From the NCBI GenBank assembly GCA_020847535.1, contig JADLBU010000050.1:46333-110332 (forward strand): a DNA stretch of 64,000 nucleotides. Reading direction: 5' to 3'. A program made the position numbers and the translations under genes. The notes under the pieces are model-generated. The model was not told the origin of the DNA. It did not search any database and saw only the letters and a list, made by a program, of their open reading frames with translations. Positions within the stretch are counted from its first letter, which is position 1. The number at the start of each line of letters is the position of its first letter. Source of the stretch: Phycisphaerales bacterium (lineage in GTDB: Bacteria > Planctomycetota > Phycisphaerae > Phycisphaerales > UBA1924). This document shows, piece by piece, positions 1-7,563 of this stretch.

Positions 1-2
1 AG

Positions 3-479
3 GTCCGCAGCCGATTTGACACGTTCATCCTCAGGGTGCCGGTGCTGGGCCGGCTGCTGCGGGATGTCGCGGTCGCCCGCTTCACGCGCACGCTCGGAAC
101 GCTGACGTCGGCGGGCGTGCCGATTCTTCAATCGCTCAAGATCACCAAGGGCACCCTGGGCAACAAGGCGATGGAGCGCGTCATCGACGATGTCGCCGAG
201 CAGGTCGCCGCCGGCAAGACGATTGCCGACCCGATGGAGAAGTCAGGGTACTTCCCGCCGATGCTGGTGCAGATCGTGAACCTGGGTGAGCGGTCCGGCA
301 AGCTCGACGAGATGCTGCGGCAGGCGGCCAAGGCGTTCGAGGAGCGGACCGAGGTCAGCGTGAAGCTCTTCACGACGGCGCTGCCGCCGATCCTGGTCGT
401 GATCCTGGCGTGCTGCGTGGGGTTCCTGGTGATGGCGATCCTGCTGCCGATGCTGCAGTTCCAGGAGGCGATCCAGTAG
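3..479 (+). CDS. gspF: Type II secretion inner-membrane platform protein GspF (C-terminal part, 5' end outside window)
   Basis: The reading frame is open from the left edge, so this is the last ~158 residues of a longer protein. GspF is the polytopic inner-membrane platform of the type II secretion system, which couples the GspE ATPase to pseudopilus assembly. The fragment shows the repeated GspF pattern: an ARFTRTLGTLTSAGVPI block, then a helical stretch with LGERSGKLDEML, and a C-terminal hydrophobic helix (about the last 35 residues, PPILVVILACCVGFLVMAIL) ending a few residues later. A GTG at position 36 is internal and not the true start. Genes gspG to gspD follow in the same direction, which supports the call. 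gspE is presumably upstream, outside the window. Confidence 0.93.
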   Translation, partial: VRSRFDTFILRVPVLGRLLRDVAVARFTRTLGTLTSAGVPILQSLKITKGTLGNKAMERVIDDVAEQVAAGKTIADPMEKSGYFPPMLVQIVNLGERSGKLDEMLRQAAKAFEERTEVSVKLFTTALPPILVVILACCVGFLVMAILLPMLQFQEAIQ

Positions 480-490
480 GAAGAAGGCAT

Positions 491-525
491 TGGGCATCAG
501 GCACTGGGCATCAGGCACTGGGCAC
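491..525 (+). repeat. 14-bp tandem repeat TGGGCATCAGGCAC, 2.5 copies
   Basis: Between gspF and gspG the unit TGGGCATCAGGCAC occurs at 491-504 and 505-518, followed by a half copy. Related GGCACTGGGCA-type sequence appears after the alpha-glucosidase stop (24417-24442) and upstream of the minus-strand gene at 46537-46953 (46509-46528), so it may be a dispersed intergenic repeat of this genome. Confidence 0.7.
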
Positions 526-572
526 TGGTGAAAGAGAAACCCGCGGGATGAGCCTGTGATGGAGAACGTGCG

Positions 573-1025
573 ATGAATCGGAAGAGTTGGAATCGGCGGC
601 GAGTGGGGGGACGGGCGGGGTTCACGATCATCGAGGTGATCGTGATCGTCGTGATCCTGGGCGTGATCGCGGCGGTCATCGGTCCGCGGCTGCTGGGCCG
701 CATCGGGCAGTCCAAGCAGGCGGTCGCGAAGGCCAACGCCGCGACGCTGGCGGGGGCGATCAAGCAGTTCGCGATCGACTTCGGCATGCCTGAGTCGGGC
801 GCGGGGATCACGGTGCTGTGGGAGCGGCCCGGCAACGTCGAGGAGTCGGCGTGGAACGGCAAGGGGCCGTACATCGACAACGCCCAGCAGCTCCTGGATC
901 CGTGGGGCAACCAGTACCTGCTGCGGATCCCCGGGGAGAAGAACGTGGACTTCGACGTCGTCAGCTACGGCGCTGACGGCCAGCCCGGGGGCGAGAGTGA
1001 CAACGCCGACATCATCGCGCCCTGA
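573..1025 (+). CDS. gspG: Type II secretion major pseudopilin GspG
   Basis: This is the major pseudopilin that polymerises into the periplasmic pseudopilus of the T2SS. A short basic leader ends at Gly16 and is followed by FTIIEVIVIVVILGVIAAVI, the prepilin peptidase site with Glu at +5 and the N-methylated hydrophobic helix. The C-terminal half has the GspG signature LLDPWGNQYLLRIPG and a GQPGGESDNADI calcium-loop-like end. The length (150 residues) is normal for GspG. The ATG is preceded by GGAGAACG. It is the first of the pseudopilin genes after gspF; the spacer holds a small tandem repeat. Confidence 0.95.
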   Translation: MNRKSWNRRRVGGRAGFTIIEVIVIVVILGVIAAVIGPRLLGRIGQSKQAVAKANAATLAGAIKQFAIDFGMPESGAGITVLWERPGNVEESAWNGKGPYIDNAQQLLDPWGNQYLLRIPGEKNVDFDVVSYGADGQPGGESDNADIIAP

Positions 1026-1043
1026 GGCGAGGGCAGGATCCAC

Positions 1044-1691
1044 GTGACCAGCGGCACGAGCAGAACAATCACGCAAGGACGGGCCCGCTGCTCGCGGGGG
1101 CGGAGAATCGCCGGATCGGCGACACGCGGATTCACCCTGATTGAGCTGGTCGTCGTGCTCGTGCTTATGGCCGTCATCACCGGCGTGATCGCCCCGCGCC
1201 TGGCCTCGGGAGGGGCACGAGCCGCCGAGGCCGAGGTGCGGCGGGCCGCCGAGCTGCTCTCGACCGCGGGCAGGCGCGACACACTCACCAGCCAGCAGAT
1301 CGCCATCGACTTCGACGGTGAAAGTTCCCAGATGAAGCTGCTGGTGCTGCGGATGCCGTCGGCGATCGATGCCGCGCGAGGGGCATCTCCCGATTGGGCC
1401 GACGACCCGATGACGATGCACGTCGAGCTCAAGGAGGTGATGCTGCTGAGCGTTTCGGCCGATGGCGCAGCGCTGGATCCCGGCAAGTTCCGGATCGAGT
1501 TCCGGCAGTCGGGCGTGCGCCCGGCCGTGCTCATGACCTTCGGCCAGACCGAAGACCGCCCCGCGTGGACCGTCAGCCTCCCGTCTGGGGCTTTCCGCGC
1601 CAAGGTGATCGCCGGCGAAGACCGGTTCGCGGATGTCGAGCAGACCACCATCGACCTGGATCGCATGGGCAAGGGGGATGAGCCGTGGTGA
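1044..1691 (+). CDS. gspH: Minor pseudopilin, GspH-like
   Basis: A 215-residue protein with a long basic leader (about 28 residues) ending in a prepilin peptidase site (TRG followed by FTLIELVVVLVLMAVITGVI), with Glu at +5. The rest is a beta-rich globular part typical of GspH/FimT minor pseudopilins, which sit at or near the pseudopilus tip. It starts with GTG 18 bases after gspG stops and overlaps the next gene by 7 bases. GspH is assigned from its position between gspG and the I/J/K genes and from general form; the globular domain itself is poorly conserved, so the letter is less sure than the class. Confidence 0.82.
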   Translation: MTSGTSRTITQGRARCSRGRRIAGSATRGFTLIELVVVLVLMAVITGVIAPRLASGGARAAEAEVRRAAELLSTAGRRDTLTSQQIAIDFDGESSQMKLLVLRMPSAIDAARGASPDWADDPMTMHVELKEVMLLSVSADGAALDPGKFRIEFRQSGVRPAVLMTFGQTEDRPAWTVSLPSGAFRAKVIAGEDRFADVEQTTIDLDRMGKGDEPW

Positions 1692-2125
1692 TCCCAACGC
1701 GATCAAGGCACGGTGTCATCCTTGTCGATGCCGTCGTCGGCACCGTGCTCCTGGGCGCTGCGCTGGCGGTCATGCTGGGCATCTTGGCCCGCTCGCTCTC
1801 ATCGCAGGCTCGCGGCGAAGAGCTCCAGACCGCGGCGATGCTGATGGATGAGCAGCTCAACCTGGTGCTCGCCCGAGGGCCGGATTCCTACGGCAAGCAG
1901 TTCCCGCTCGAGGGCCAGTGCGATGCCCCGTTCACGATGTATCGCTACAAGCTGACGATCGATGGCGGGCAGGGCGGTGAGCCCTACCGTGTGGTCGCGG
2001 CCGTGACATGGTCCAACGGCGGACGGGAGCGTTCGGCCTCGTGCGAGACGCTGATCGCCCCCCGTCTTGGTGAAGATCCGGATCCGCCCCGGCGGCCGGA
2101 GGAAGTGGTGACGCGACTGCAATGA
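1685..2125 (+). CDS. gspI: Minor pseudopilin, GspI-like, with Asp at the +5 position
   Basis: A 146-residue protein with a short basic leader (VIPTRSRHG) followed by VILVDAVVGTVLLGAALAVM. This resembles a pseudopilin N-terminus, but the processed residue would be Val and the normally invariant Glu at +5 is Asp. Order (after H, before J and K) suggests GspI, which forms the tip complex with J and K. The start is one of two adjacent GTG codons (1685 or 1688) overlapping the end of gspH; the stop overlaps the gspJ start as ATGA. Two cysteines occur in the globular part. The Glu to Asp change is seen directly; its effect on assembly or methylation is unknown. Confidence 0.75.
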   Translation: MVIPTRSRHGVILVDAVVGTVLLGAALAVMLGILARSLSSQARGEELQTAAMLMDEQLNLVLARGPDSYGKQFPLEGQCDAPFTMYRYKLTIDGGQGGEPYRVVAAVTWSNGGRERSASCETLIAPRLGEDPDPPRRPEEVVTRLQ

Positions 2126-2880
2126 TCGCCGCCAGGCACCCATCCCCTGTTCGCGATCCCCGTCCGGCGAATGTCCGGCGCGGGTTCACATTGATCGAGC
2201 TGATCGTCGCCGCCGTCATCATCGCGCTCATCGGCTCGGGGATCGTGACCGCCGTCTCCAACATGGTCCGCGCCAAGACCAAATCCGTCGGCCGTCAGCA
2301 GGCGTTCGCTCGCGCCGATGCCGCCGGCGCCAGGATCGCCGTCGATCTGGCCTCGGCGGTCCGCAGCGCCGACCTGGCGCAGTGCCGCGTGCAGGTGACC
2401 GACAGCGGGCCCGGCCACGTGCAGCGCGATGGCCTGACGGTCCTCATGCGGTCCATGCGGACGGTCCGCGGCGGCGAAGATATCCCCGAGGGTGGGGAGT
2501 ACGAGGCCCAGTATCGCGTCGATGGAGGCGGAACCACCGCGGGCCTGTGGCGGCGCGTCGATCCGGCCTTTGACCTTGCATTGGATGCCGGCGGCATCGC
2601 ATCCCTGCTCGCCGCGGGTGTATTCTCGTTCTCGGTGGAAGCCTCCGATGGCGTCGCCTGGTTCGAGGCGTGGGATTCGGATTCCGATGGCATGCCGCAC
2701 GCCGTGCGCGTCACCATCCGCGCCCAGTCCGACGATGGCAAGGCCGATGCCACGGTGCGCCGAGTGGTCGCGATCGATCGCGTGCCCACCCCGCCCGATG
2801 CCGAAGCGACCACCACGCCTGCCGCCGGAGAGAGCACCGATGGCACCACCGGCACCGGCGGAACGGGGGGTGGTGGATGA
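2122..2880 (+). CDS. gspJ: Minor pseudopilin, GspJ-like
   Basis: A 252-residue pseudopilin: basic leader of about 20 residues, cleavage site RRG followed by FTLIELIVAAVIIALIGSGI with Glu at +5, then a globular domain. The length is in the range of GspJ, the tip protein that pairs with GspI and GspK. The C-terminus is a low-complexity Thr/Gly-rich tail (GTTGTGGTGGGG), unusual for the family and possibly a flexible end. Start and stop both overlap neighbours as ATGA, implying translational coupling with gspI and gspK. Confidence 0.82.
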   Translation: MIAARHPSPVRDPRPANVRRGFTLIELIVAAVIIALIGSGIVTAVSNMVRAKTKSVGRQQAFARADAAGARIAVDLASAVRSADLAQCRVQVTDSGPGHVQRDGLTVLMRSMRTVRGGEDIPEGGEYEAQYRVDGGGTTAGLWRRVDPAFDLALDAGGIASLLAAGVFSFSVEASDGVAWFEAWDSDSDGMPHAVRVTIRAQSDDGKADATVRRVVAIDRVPTPPDAEATTTPAAGESTDGTTGTGGTGGGG

Positions 2881-4217
2881 CCACACCGCGTCGATCCTTC
2901 GTCACGCTCGTGGTTCTGTGGGTGCTGGTGCTCGCCTCCGCGGTGATCGCGATCGTCCAGACCTCATCCTTCGGACAGGCCTCCGCGGGTCGCGAGGCGA
3001 TGGCTCGCGTGCGGGCCTATTGGGCAGCGCGCGGCGGGGTTGAGGCCCAGATCGCCCGGCTCGAGACATCAACCCAGGCCGGGGAGGCCGATGATGCCTT
3101 CGTCGCGATCGAGGACATGGATGAATCCGCCGAGGGTGAGCTCGAGAGCGCCAGCTACGAGGTTCTGCACTCCGAGAAGGTTGGAGATCGACCCGGCCCG
3201 GTCGATGCCCACTCCAAGATCAACATCAACCGCATGACCTTCGATGATCTGATGACACTGCCGTTCATGTCGGAGAACATCGCCGATTCGATCCTGGACT
3301 GGGTTGACTCCGATGAGGATCCAAATGTCTTGGGCGCGGAGCTGGGCTTCTACCAGGGTCTGCCATTCCCATATGAGCCGCGCAACGGGCAGATCCGGTC
3401 GATGCAGGAGCTGGAGCTGGTCGCCGATGTCGATCCCTGGTACGTTCGCGGCGAGGACTGGAACCTCAACGGAATCCTCGATGCCAACGAGAACGATGGA
3501 GATGCCTCCTTCCCCAACGACAACGCCGACGGTGTGCTCGATGCGGGCTGGTCGGAGATCGTGACCGCCGACAGCGTCGATGGCGGGCTGGGCCAGTCGG
3601 GCAAGGAAAGGCTCAATCTCGTCGAGGCCAGCGAGGGGGATATCGCATCCCGGACGAATGTGACGGCCGATCAGGCCAAGGTCATCCTGGACTACGTGTC
3701 CCTGGTATCCGAAGCCAAGATGGGTGATTTCCTGCGGCGGACGCTGCAGCAGTTGTCGGCGCAGCTTGGTGGTGGCGGTGGTGGCGGTGGTGGGGGAGGT
3801 GGTGGTCAGCCGCGGGTGGCAGCGCTCACCGATGAGCAGTTGACCGCCCTCCTGGGCGAGTGCATCATCACGCGGGATTCGACCGCGCCGCCCGAACCGG
3901 GCAAGCTCAACATCAACACGTGCGATTCCCGGATTTTCCAGTACCTGCCTTCGGTTGATTCCGCCCTGGCCGACAGCATCATCGCCGAGCGCGACGCCCG
4001 ACGGCAGGGGTTTGTATCCTTTGCGGAGCTGCGGTCGATCCCGGGCATGACGGCGGCCCGGCTGGCGGCCCTCTACGAAATCATCGAAGTCCGCTCCAAC
4101 GTCTTCGTGGTAACCTCGCGGGGTCGCGATGCGACGACGGGCATCGAGGTGGAGATCACGGCGAGCATTGATCGTTCTACCCTGCCCGCGAGGCTGACAT
4201 CGATCGTGATCAGGTAG
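2877..4217 (+). CDS. gspK: Type II secretion minor pseudopilin GspK, with poly-Gly insert
   Basis: A 446-residue GspK. The ATG at 2877 overlaps the gspJ stop and gives MTTPRRSFVTLVVLWVLVLA, the family N-terminus in which the usual +5 Glu is absent, as expected for GspK. Two helix-hairpin-helix-like segments carry the hallmark NIN motifs: SKININRMTFDDLMTLPFMS (about residues 113-132) and GKLNINTCDSRIFQYLPSV (about 342-360), the latter followed by a PGMTAARLAALYEIIEV block. A run of 13 glycines (3768-3806) separates the two halves. GspK caps the pseudopilus tip. A longer in-frame extension upstream lies within gspJ and is not the start. Confidence 0.92.
   Translation: MTTPRRSFVTLVVLWVLVLASAVIAIVQTSSFGQASAGREAMARVRAYWAARGGVEAQIARLETSTQAGEADDAFVAIEDMDESAEGELESASYEVLHSEKVGDRPGPVDAHSKININRMTFDDLMTLPFMSENIADSILDWVDSDEDPNVLGAELGFYQGLPFPYEPRNGQIRSMQELELVADVDPWYVRGEDWNLNGILDANENDGDASFPNDNADGVLDAGWSEIVTADSVDGGLGQSGKERLNLVEASEGDIASRTNVTADQAKVILDYVSLVSEAKMGDFLRRTLQQLSAQLGGGGGGGGGGGGGQPRVAALTDEQLTALLGECIITRDSTAPPEPGKLNINTCDSRIFQYLPSVDSALADSIIAERDARRQGFVSFAELRSIPGMTAARLAALYEIIEVRSNVFVVTSRGRDATTGIEVEITASIDRSTLPARLTSIVIR
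3768..3806 (+). repeat. Glycine-codon tract inside gspK (13 consecutive Gly codons)
   Basis: A GGT/GGC/GGG/GGA run encodes 13 glycines between the two GspK halves. Repeat slippage in steps of three bases would change linker length without a frameshift. Inferred to be a flexible linker. Confidence 0.85.
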
Positions 4218-4290
4218 TGTCGGAAAGCCCGTTCGGGCGGTCCTTGTGTCGGATGAATCGAGCTCGGTACCTTGACAGAGTGATCGGGGC

Positions 4291-6054
4291 ATGGCGATAA
4301 AGACACACGACAGCTTCTCGGACAAGATCATCACCGTGCTGCAGCGCATCGGGAAGGCCTGGCGCGCTGTGGTCGTGCAGGCCGACAGCGGCGGCGTCAA
4401 GCTCTTGGAAGCTCGCCAATCCGACCAGGGGCCGTCTGGGATCATCGATTCGCTCGCCGCCAAGCACGGCCGTGGTCGGGTCGTCCGCATCATTCCCGGG
4501 ACGGCCTCGGTGTGTCGTATCGGGACGGTCGCGATGGGTTCGGAGCCCGAGATGCTCGCGGCGATCGGCCTGGTCGCCGAGGCGATCCTTCCGACGGGTG
4601 TGCCCGCGCACCGGCGCAGCGCCGGGGTGCTTCCGGCCGTAGGGCCGGTCGTTCCGACCGCCGCCGGGCAGAACCCTGAGGCTCGGGTGCTGGCGACCGC
4701 GTGGATCGGGCAGGCCGAGGCCCCCGCAACCAACGGGAAGAACGGCGGCGGCAAGTCGCGCAGGCCCGCCGAGACGTGGATCAGTGAGGTGGGTGCGCTT
4801 GCCGGCGCGCTCAACGGACAGGGGCTTGCCGCGTGGATCGATGCCGATGCCGGAACGATCGGAGTACTCGCGGCCGGTGTCGATCGCACGATCGCTCGCC
4901 AGCTCCTGGGGGATACGAGCAGCACGCAGTCATGGCAGTCAACCGTGGGCGCTGTGCTCGATGAATCGGTCCGCGGCGCGGGCCTGCCCGCGGTCGAGAC
5001 GGTCGATGCCGGTACACGCACGGGGCTGGTGCTCTCCCCGGCGGCGCGCACATCGCTGCGTGAAGCCGTCAAGGGCATCACCGGTGATGATCGCTGGATG
5101 GAGCAGTTCGGGCTCTGCCTTTGCGGCGCAGTGGTCGCGAGCGGCGCCGGCTCGATGCGGCCCCTGGCCCAGATGATCGCCGAAGCCCCCAAGGTGCGCG
5201 AGGCGGTCCCGCTCCGCAGCGCCGGCTGGCTCTCGGATCGCGGCCGCGCCAAGAGGCTCATCATCGCCGGCCTGGCGGTCCTGCTCATCGGCCCGGGCGC
5301 GTTTGCCTTCGCCCGCTACAGCGTCCTCAAGTCGAAAACCTCGGGCCTGGACAACCAGAAGACCACGCGCGAGCAGACCACGCGCGAGGCAGCGCTCTAC
5401 TCGCAGCTTGAGGTCTCGCGCTGGCCCATCACCAAGCTGCTCGCCGATGTCTCGGCGGCGACCCCCGTCGATGTGGTCGCCGAGACCATCAGCATCTCGA
5501 CCGAGACAGGCCTCAAGATCGTTGGCAAGGCCAAGAAGCAGGAACTGGTCAACGAGCTGCAGGCCAACCTCAACGCGACCACGCTCTTCCGCAACGTCAA
5601 GGTCGGCCGCACCGAGAGCGGCGAGGATGGCGTCGAATTCGATGTCACCGCCGAGGTCGCCAACCCGCACAACAAGGTCTCCAAGGCCGAGGACTACATC
5701 CAGAAGACGCTGGCGGTCCGGATGTACGGGGATGGGGCTGACAACACCAAGGAGGCCCCGGTCGTCGACAAGAGCAAGCCGTCCAGGGCCTCGCGCGGGG
5801 ATGACTCCGGCAAGGAGGGCGCGGATCGCACCACCCGCCGGGGCGCTGAGGAAGGGCCGCCGGTGGCGATCACCGATGCCGAGATCGGAAAGATGGACCA
5901 CACGACCGCGATGCGCGAGTGGTCCAAGCGCAAGACCTACGTCCAGAAGAACCCGACGCTCGACACCGCGACCAAGGACCGGCTGAACGCCGAGGTTCCC
6001 AAGCTTCGCGAGCAGATGGAAAAGATGCGGGCCTCCGCGGGAGGCAAGCCATGA
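4291..6054 (+). CDS. gspL: GspL/PilM-PilN-like type II secretion assembly protein
   Basis: A 587-residue bitopic protein. The first ~315 residues form a cytoplasmic part with the spacing of a degenerate actin-like PilM/GspL domain. One membrane helix follows at about residues 322-343 (LIIAGLAVLLIGPGAFAFA). A periplasmic part (about 365-475) resembles PilN, with a pattern of P-V-D-V-V-x-E-T-I-S-I then GLKIVGKAKK and a ferredoxin-like repeat. The last ~110 residues are charged and low complexity. The role would be to link the cytoplasmic ATPase to the inner-membrane assembly platform. It lies 73 bases after gspK and overlaps the next gene by ATGA. The exact letter is inferred from order and topology, not from strong sequence identity. 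Confidence 0.75.
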   Translation: MAIKTHDSFSDKIITVLQRIGKAWRAVVVQADSGGVKLLEARQSDQGPSGIIDSLAAKHGRGRVVRIIPGTASVCRIGTVAMGSEPEMLAAIGLVAEAILPTGVPAHRRSAGVLPAVGPVVPTAAGQNPEARVLATAWIGQAEAPATNGKNGGGKSRRPAETWISEVGALAGALNGQGLAAWIDADAGTIGVLAAGVDRTIARQLLGDTSSTQSWQSTVGAVLDESVRGAGLPAVETVDAGTRTGLVLSPAARTSLREAVKGITGDDRWMEQFGLCLCGAVVASGAGSMRPLAQMIAEAPKVREAVPLRSAGWLSDRGRAKRLIIAGLAVLLIGPGAFAFARYSVLKSKTSGLDNQKTTREQTTREAALYSQLEVSRWPITKLLADVSAATPVDVVAETISISTETGLKIVGKAKKQELVNELQANLNATTLFRNVKVGRTESGEDGVEFDVTAEVANPHNKVSKAEDYIQKTLAVRMYGDGADNTKEAPVVDKSKPSRASRGDDSGKEGADRTTRRGAEEGPPVAITDAEIGKMDHTTAMREWSKRKTYVQKNPTLDTATKDRLNAEVPKLREQMEKMRASAGGKP

Positions 6055-6653
6055 GTTCGCTGATTGCTCGCATCAAGTCCCTCCCGAGATCGATGCGGTG
6101 GCTGCTCACCGGCGGTGTCCTGTGCCTGCTCTACTTCTTCGTCGTCGAGCCGGTCATCGTCTACGTCAACAGCGTCAACATGGATTCGGACAAGATCGCC
6201 GTCGTCCTCGAACGGGCCGATGTCGAGCGCAAGGCCCGCGAAGGGTCCGACAAGATCATCTCGACCGGCAAGGCCAAGTTCGGGCATGTCGAGTTCCCGG
6301 GTGATCCCGAGGCACGGCCCGTCGAGTTCAACCGCCAGATCTCGGAGGTCATCTCGCGCAACGGCCTGAAGGAAGACTCCACGCTCCGCACGGCGACCCT
6401 CGGGGCCGGACCGCTCGCGGGCGTCATCGGCACCGACAAGCGCATCCAGCGGAACATCAAGGAACTGACGATCACGGCGACGCCAGAGCAGGTGATCAAG
6501 CTGATCTCCGATATCGAGCGCCTGCCGACGGTGACGACGATCTCGCGCGTCCAGATCCGCAAGCCCGGCGAGAATGAGCAGGCCGGCCGCAAGGTGAAGG
6601 CGGACATCTCGGTCGAGACCTGGACCATCGAACGAAAGGGGAAGGCACGCTGA
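6051..6653 (+). CDS. gspM: GspM/PilO-like inner-membrane assembly protein
   Basis: A 200-residue protein starting at the ATG that overlaps the gspL-like stop (ATGA). It has a short cytoplasmic N-terminus, one membrane helix at about residues 17-38 (MRWLLTGGVLCLLYFFVVEP), a coiled-coil-like segment, and a C-terminal alpha/beta domain with IKELTITATPEQVIKLISDI, matching the ferredoxin-like fold of PilO/GspM. These proteins dimerise with GspL/PilN and complete the inner-membrane platform. Assigned from size, topology and position between the gspL-like and gspC-like genes. Confidence 0.75.
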   Translation: MSSLIARIKSLPRSMRWLLTGGVLCLLYFFVVEPVIVYVNSVNMDSDKIAVVLERADVERKAREGSDKIISTGKAKFGHVEFPGDPEARPVEFNRQISEVISRNGLKEDSTLRTATLGAGPLAGVIGTDKRIQRNIKELTITATPEQVIKLISDIERLPTVTTISRVQIRKPGENEQAGRKVKADISVETWTIERKGKAR

Positions 6654-6727
6654 ACGGGACCGGATCAAACCAGGATGTTGTCCGCGATATCTACTCGCGG
6701 CTGGGAAAGGTCGGGCGCTGGGCGCTG

Positions 6728-7543
6728 GTGATCGGTCTGCTTGCCGCCGTGATGCTCTGCTGGTGGCTGTGGTTGCTGGTCTCGGCGGCGATCCTGCCCC
6801 CGGCCGACACCGCAGCCGCCAAGGCCGATGAGAAGCAGCGGCTCGAAGAGCTCGAGAAGAACTTCACGCAGCAGATCGCCCAGTTCAACGGGCGGACCGT
6901 CTTCTACGTCCCCGGCCCGCCGGTCGATGCGCCACCGCCCCCGCCCAGCGAGGGTACTGACACACCGCCCCCGCCGCCGGAGTCCTACGGCGGACCCGGC
7001 ATCATCGCCATGATCAACGATGTCGTGTGGTTCTCCGATGGCGCGCGCGTCAAGGTCGGTGAGAAGGCCGGGGATACCAAGGTCATCAGCGTCCGCGCCC
7101 CATGGGAGGCGACCCTCGAGTGGAAGGGCAAGGAGTTCACCGTCAAGTTCTTCGAGAAGGACTCGGTGGTGCTCGCCAAGGGGAAGAGTTCGAGCACGAC
7201 CGCCCTTGCGGGCGATTCGGGGAGTGGTGCGGCATCGGCCGGGAGCGCATCTTCACCCGAAGCCAAGCCCGGGGATGCCGCGGCATCGGCCGAACCCAAG
7301 CCCGCGAGCACACCCGAAGCGCAGCCGGGCGCCAAGTCGGATGACAAGCCCGCCGATGCGGGATCCCCGCCGTCCAACGGCGATAAGCCCGCCGAACCTT
7401 CCCCCGCCGAACTACCCAAGGAAGCTCCGCCAGCGGATCCACAGACCCCGCCCGCCGATGGCCCACCTGTGCCTCCGCCTCCGCTACCACCTTCGGGCCC
7501 TGAAATCTCTCCCTCGCAGCCCCCAGCGCCGGAACCCAAGTAA
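6728..7543 (+). CDS. GspC/PilP-like periplasmic alignment protein with Pro/Ala-rich tail (start uncertain)
   Basis: The frame encodes a membrane helix (GLLAAVMLCWWLWLLVSAAI), a proline-rich spacer with poly-Pro runs, a compact beta domain (about residues 95-147 from the GTG: VVWFSDGARVKVGEKAGDTK then ISVRAPWEATLEWKGKEF) resembling the homology region of GspC/PilP that contacts the secretin, and a ~120-residue Ala/Pro/Glu/Lys tail. The only canonical start near the helix is GTG 6728. However, the same frame is open back to a CTG at 6650 that overlaps the gspM stop as CTGA and would add a plausible cytoplasmic leader, so the true start may be 6650. It sits directly before gspD, as expected for gspC or pilP. 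Confidence 0.72.
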   Translation: MIGLLAAVMLCWWLWLLVSAAILPPADTAAAKADEKQRLEELEKNFTQQIAQFNGRTVFYVPGPPVDAPPPPPSEGTDTPPPPPESYGGPGIIAMINDVVWFSDGARVKVGEKAGDTKVISVRAPWEATLEWKGKEFTVKFFEKDSVVLAKGKSSSTTALAGDSGSGAASAGSASSPEAKPGDAAASAEPKPASTPEAQPGAKSDDKPADAGSPPSNGDKPAEPSPAELPKEAPPADPQTPPADGPPVPPPPLPPSGPEISPSQPPAPEPK

Positions 7544-7563
7544 GCAGTTGAGAAGAGGACACG

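Noticed and set aside
3069..5288. Very long open frame on the minus strand across gspK and the gspL-like gene
   Set aside because: It is antisense to clear T2SS genes, and its product is Arg/Pro/Ser-rich with no recognisable domain, as expected for the shadow of GC-rich coding DNA.
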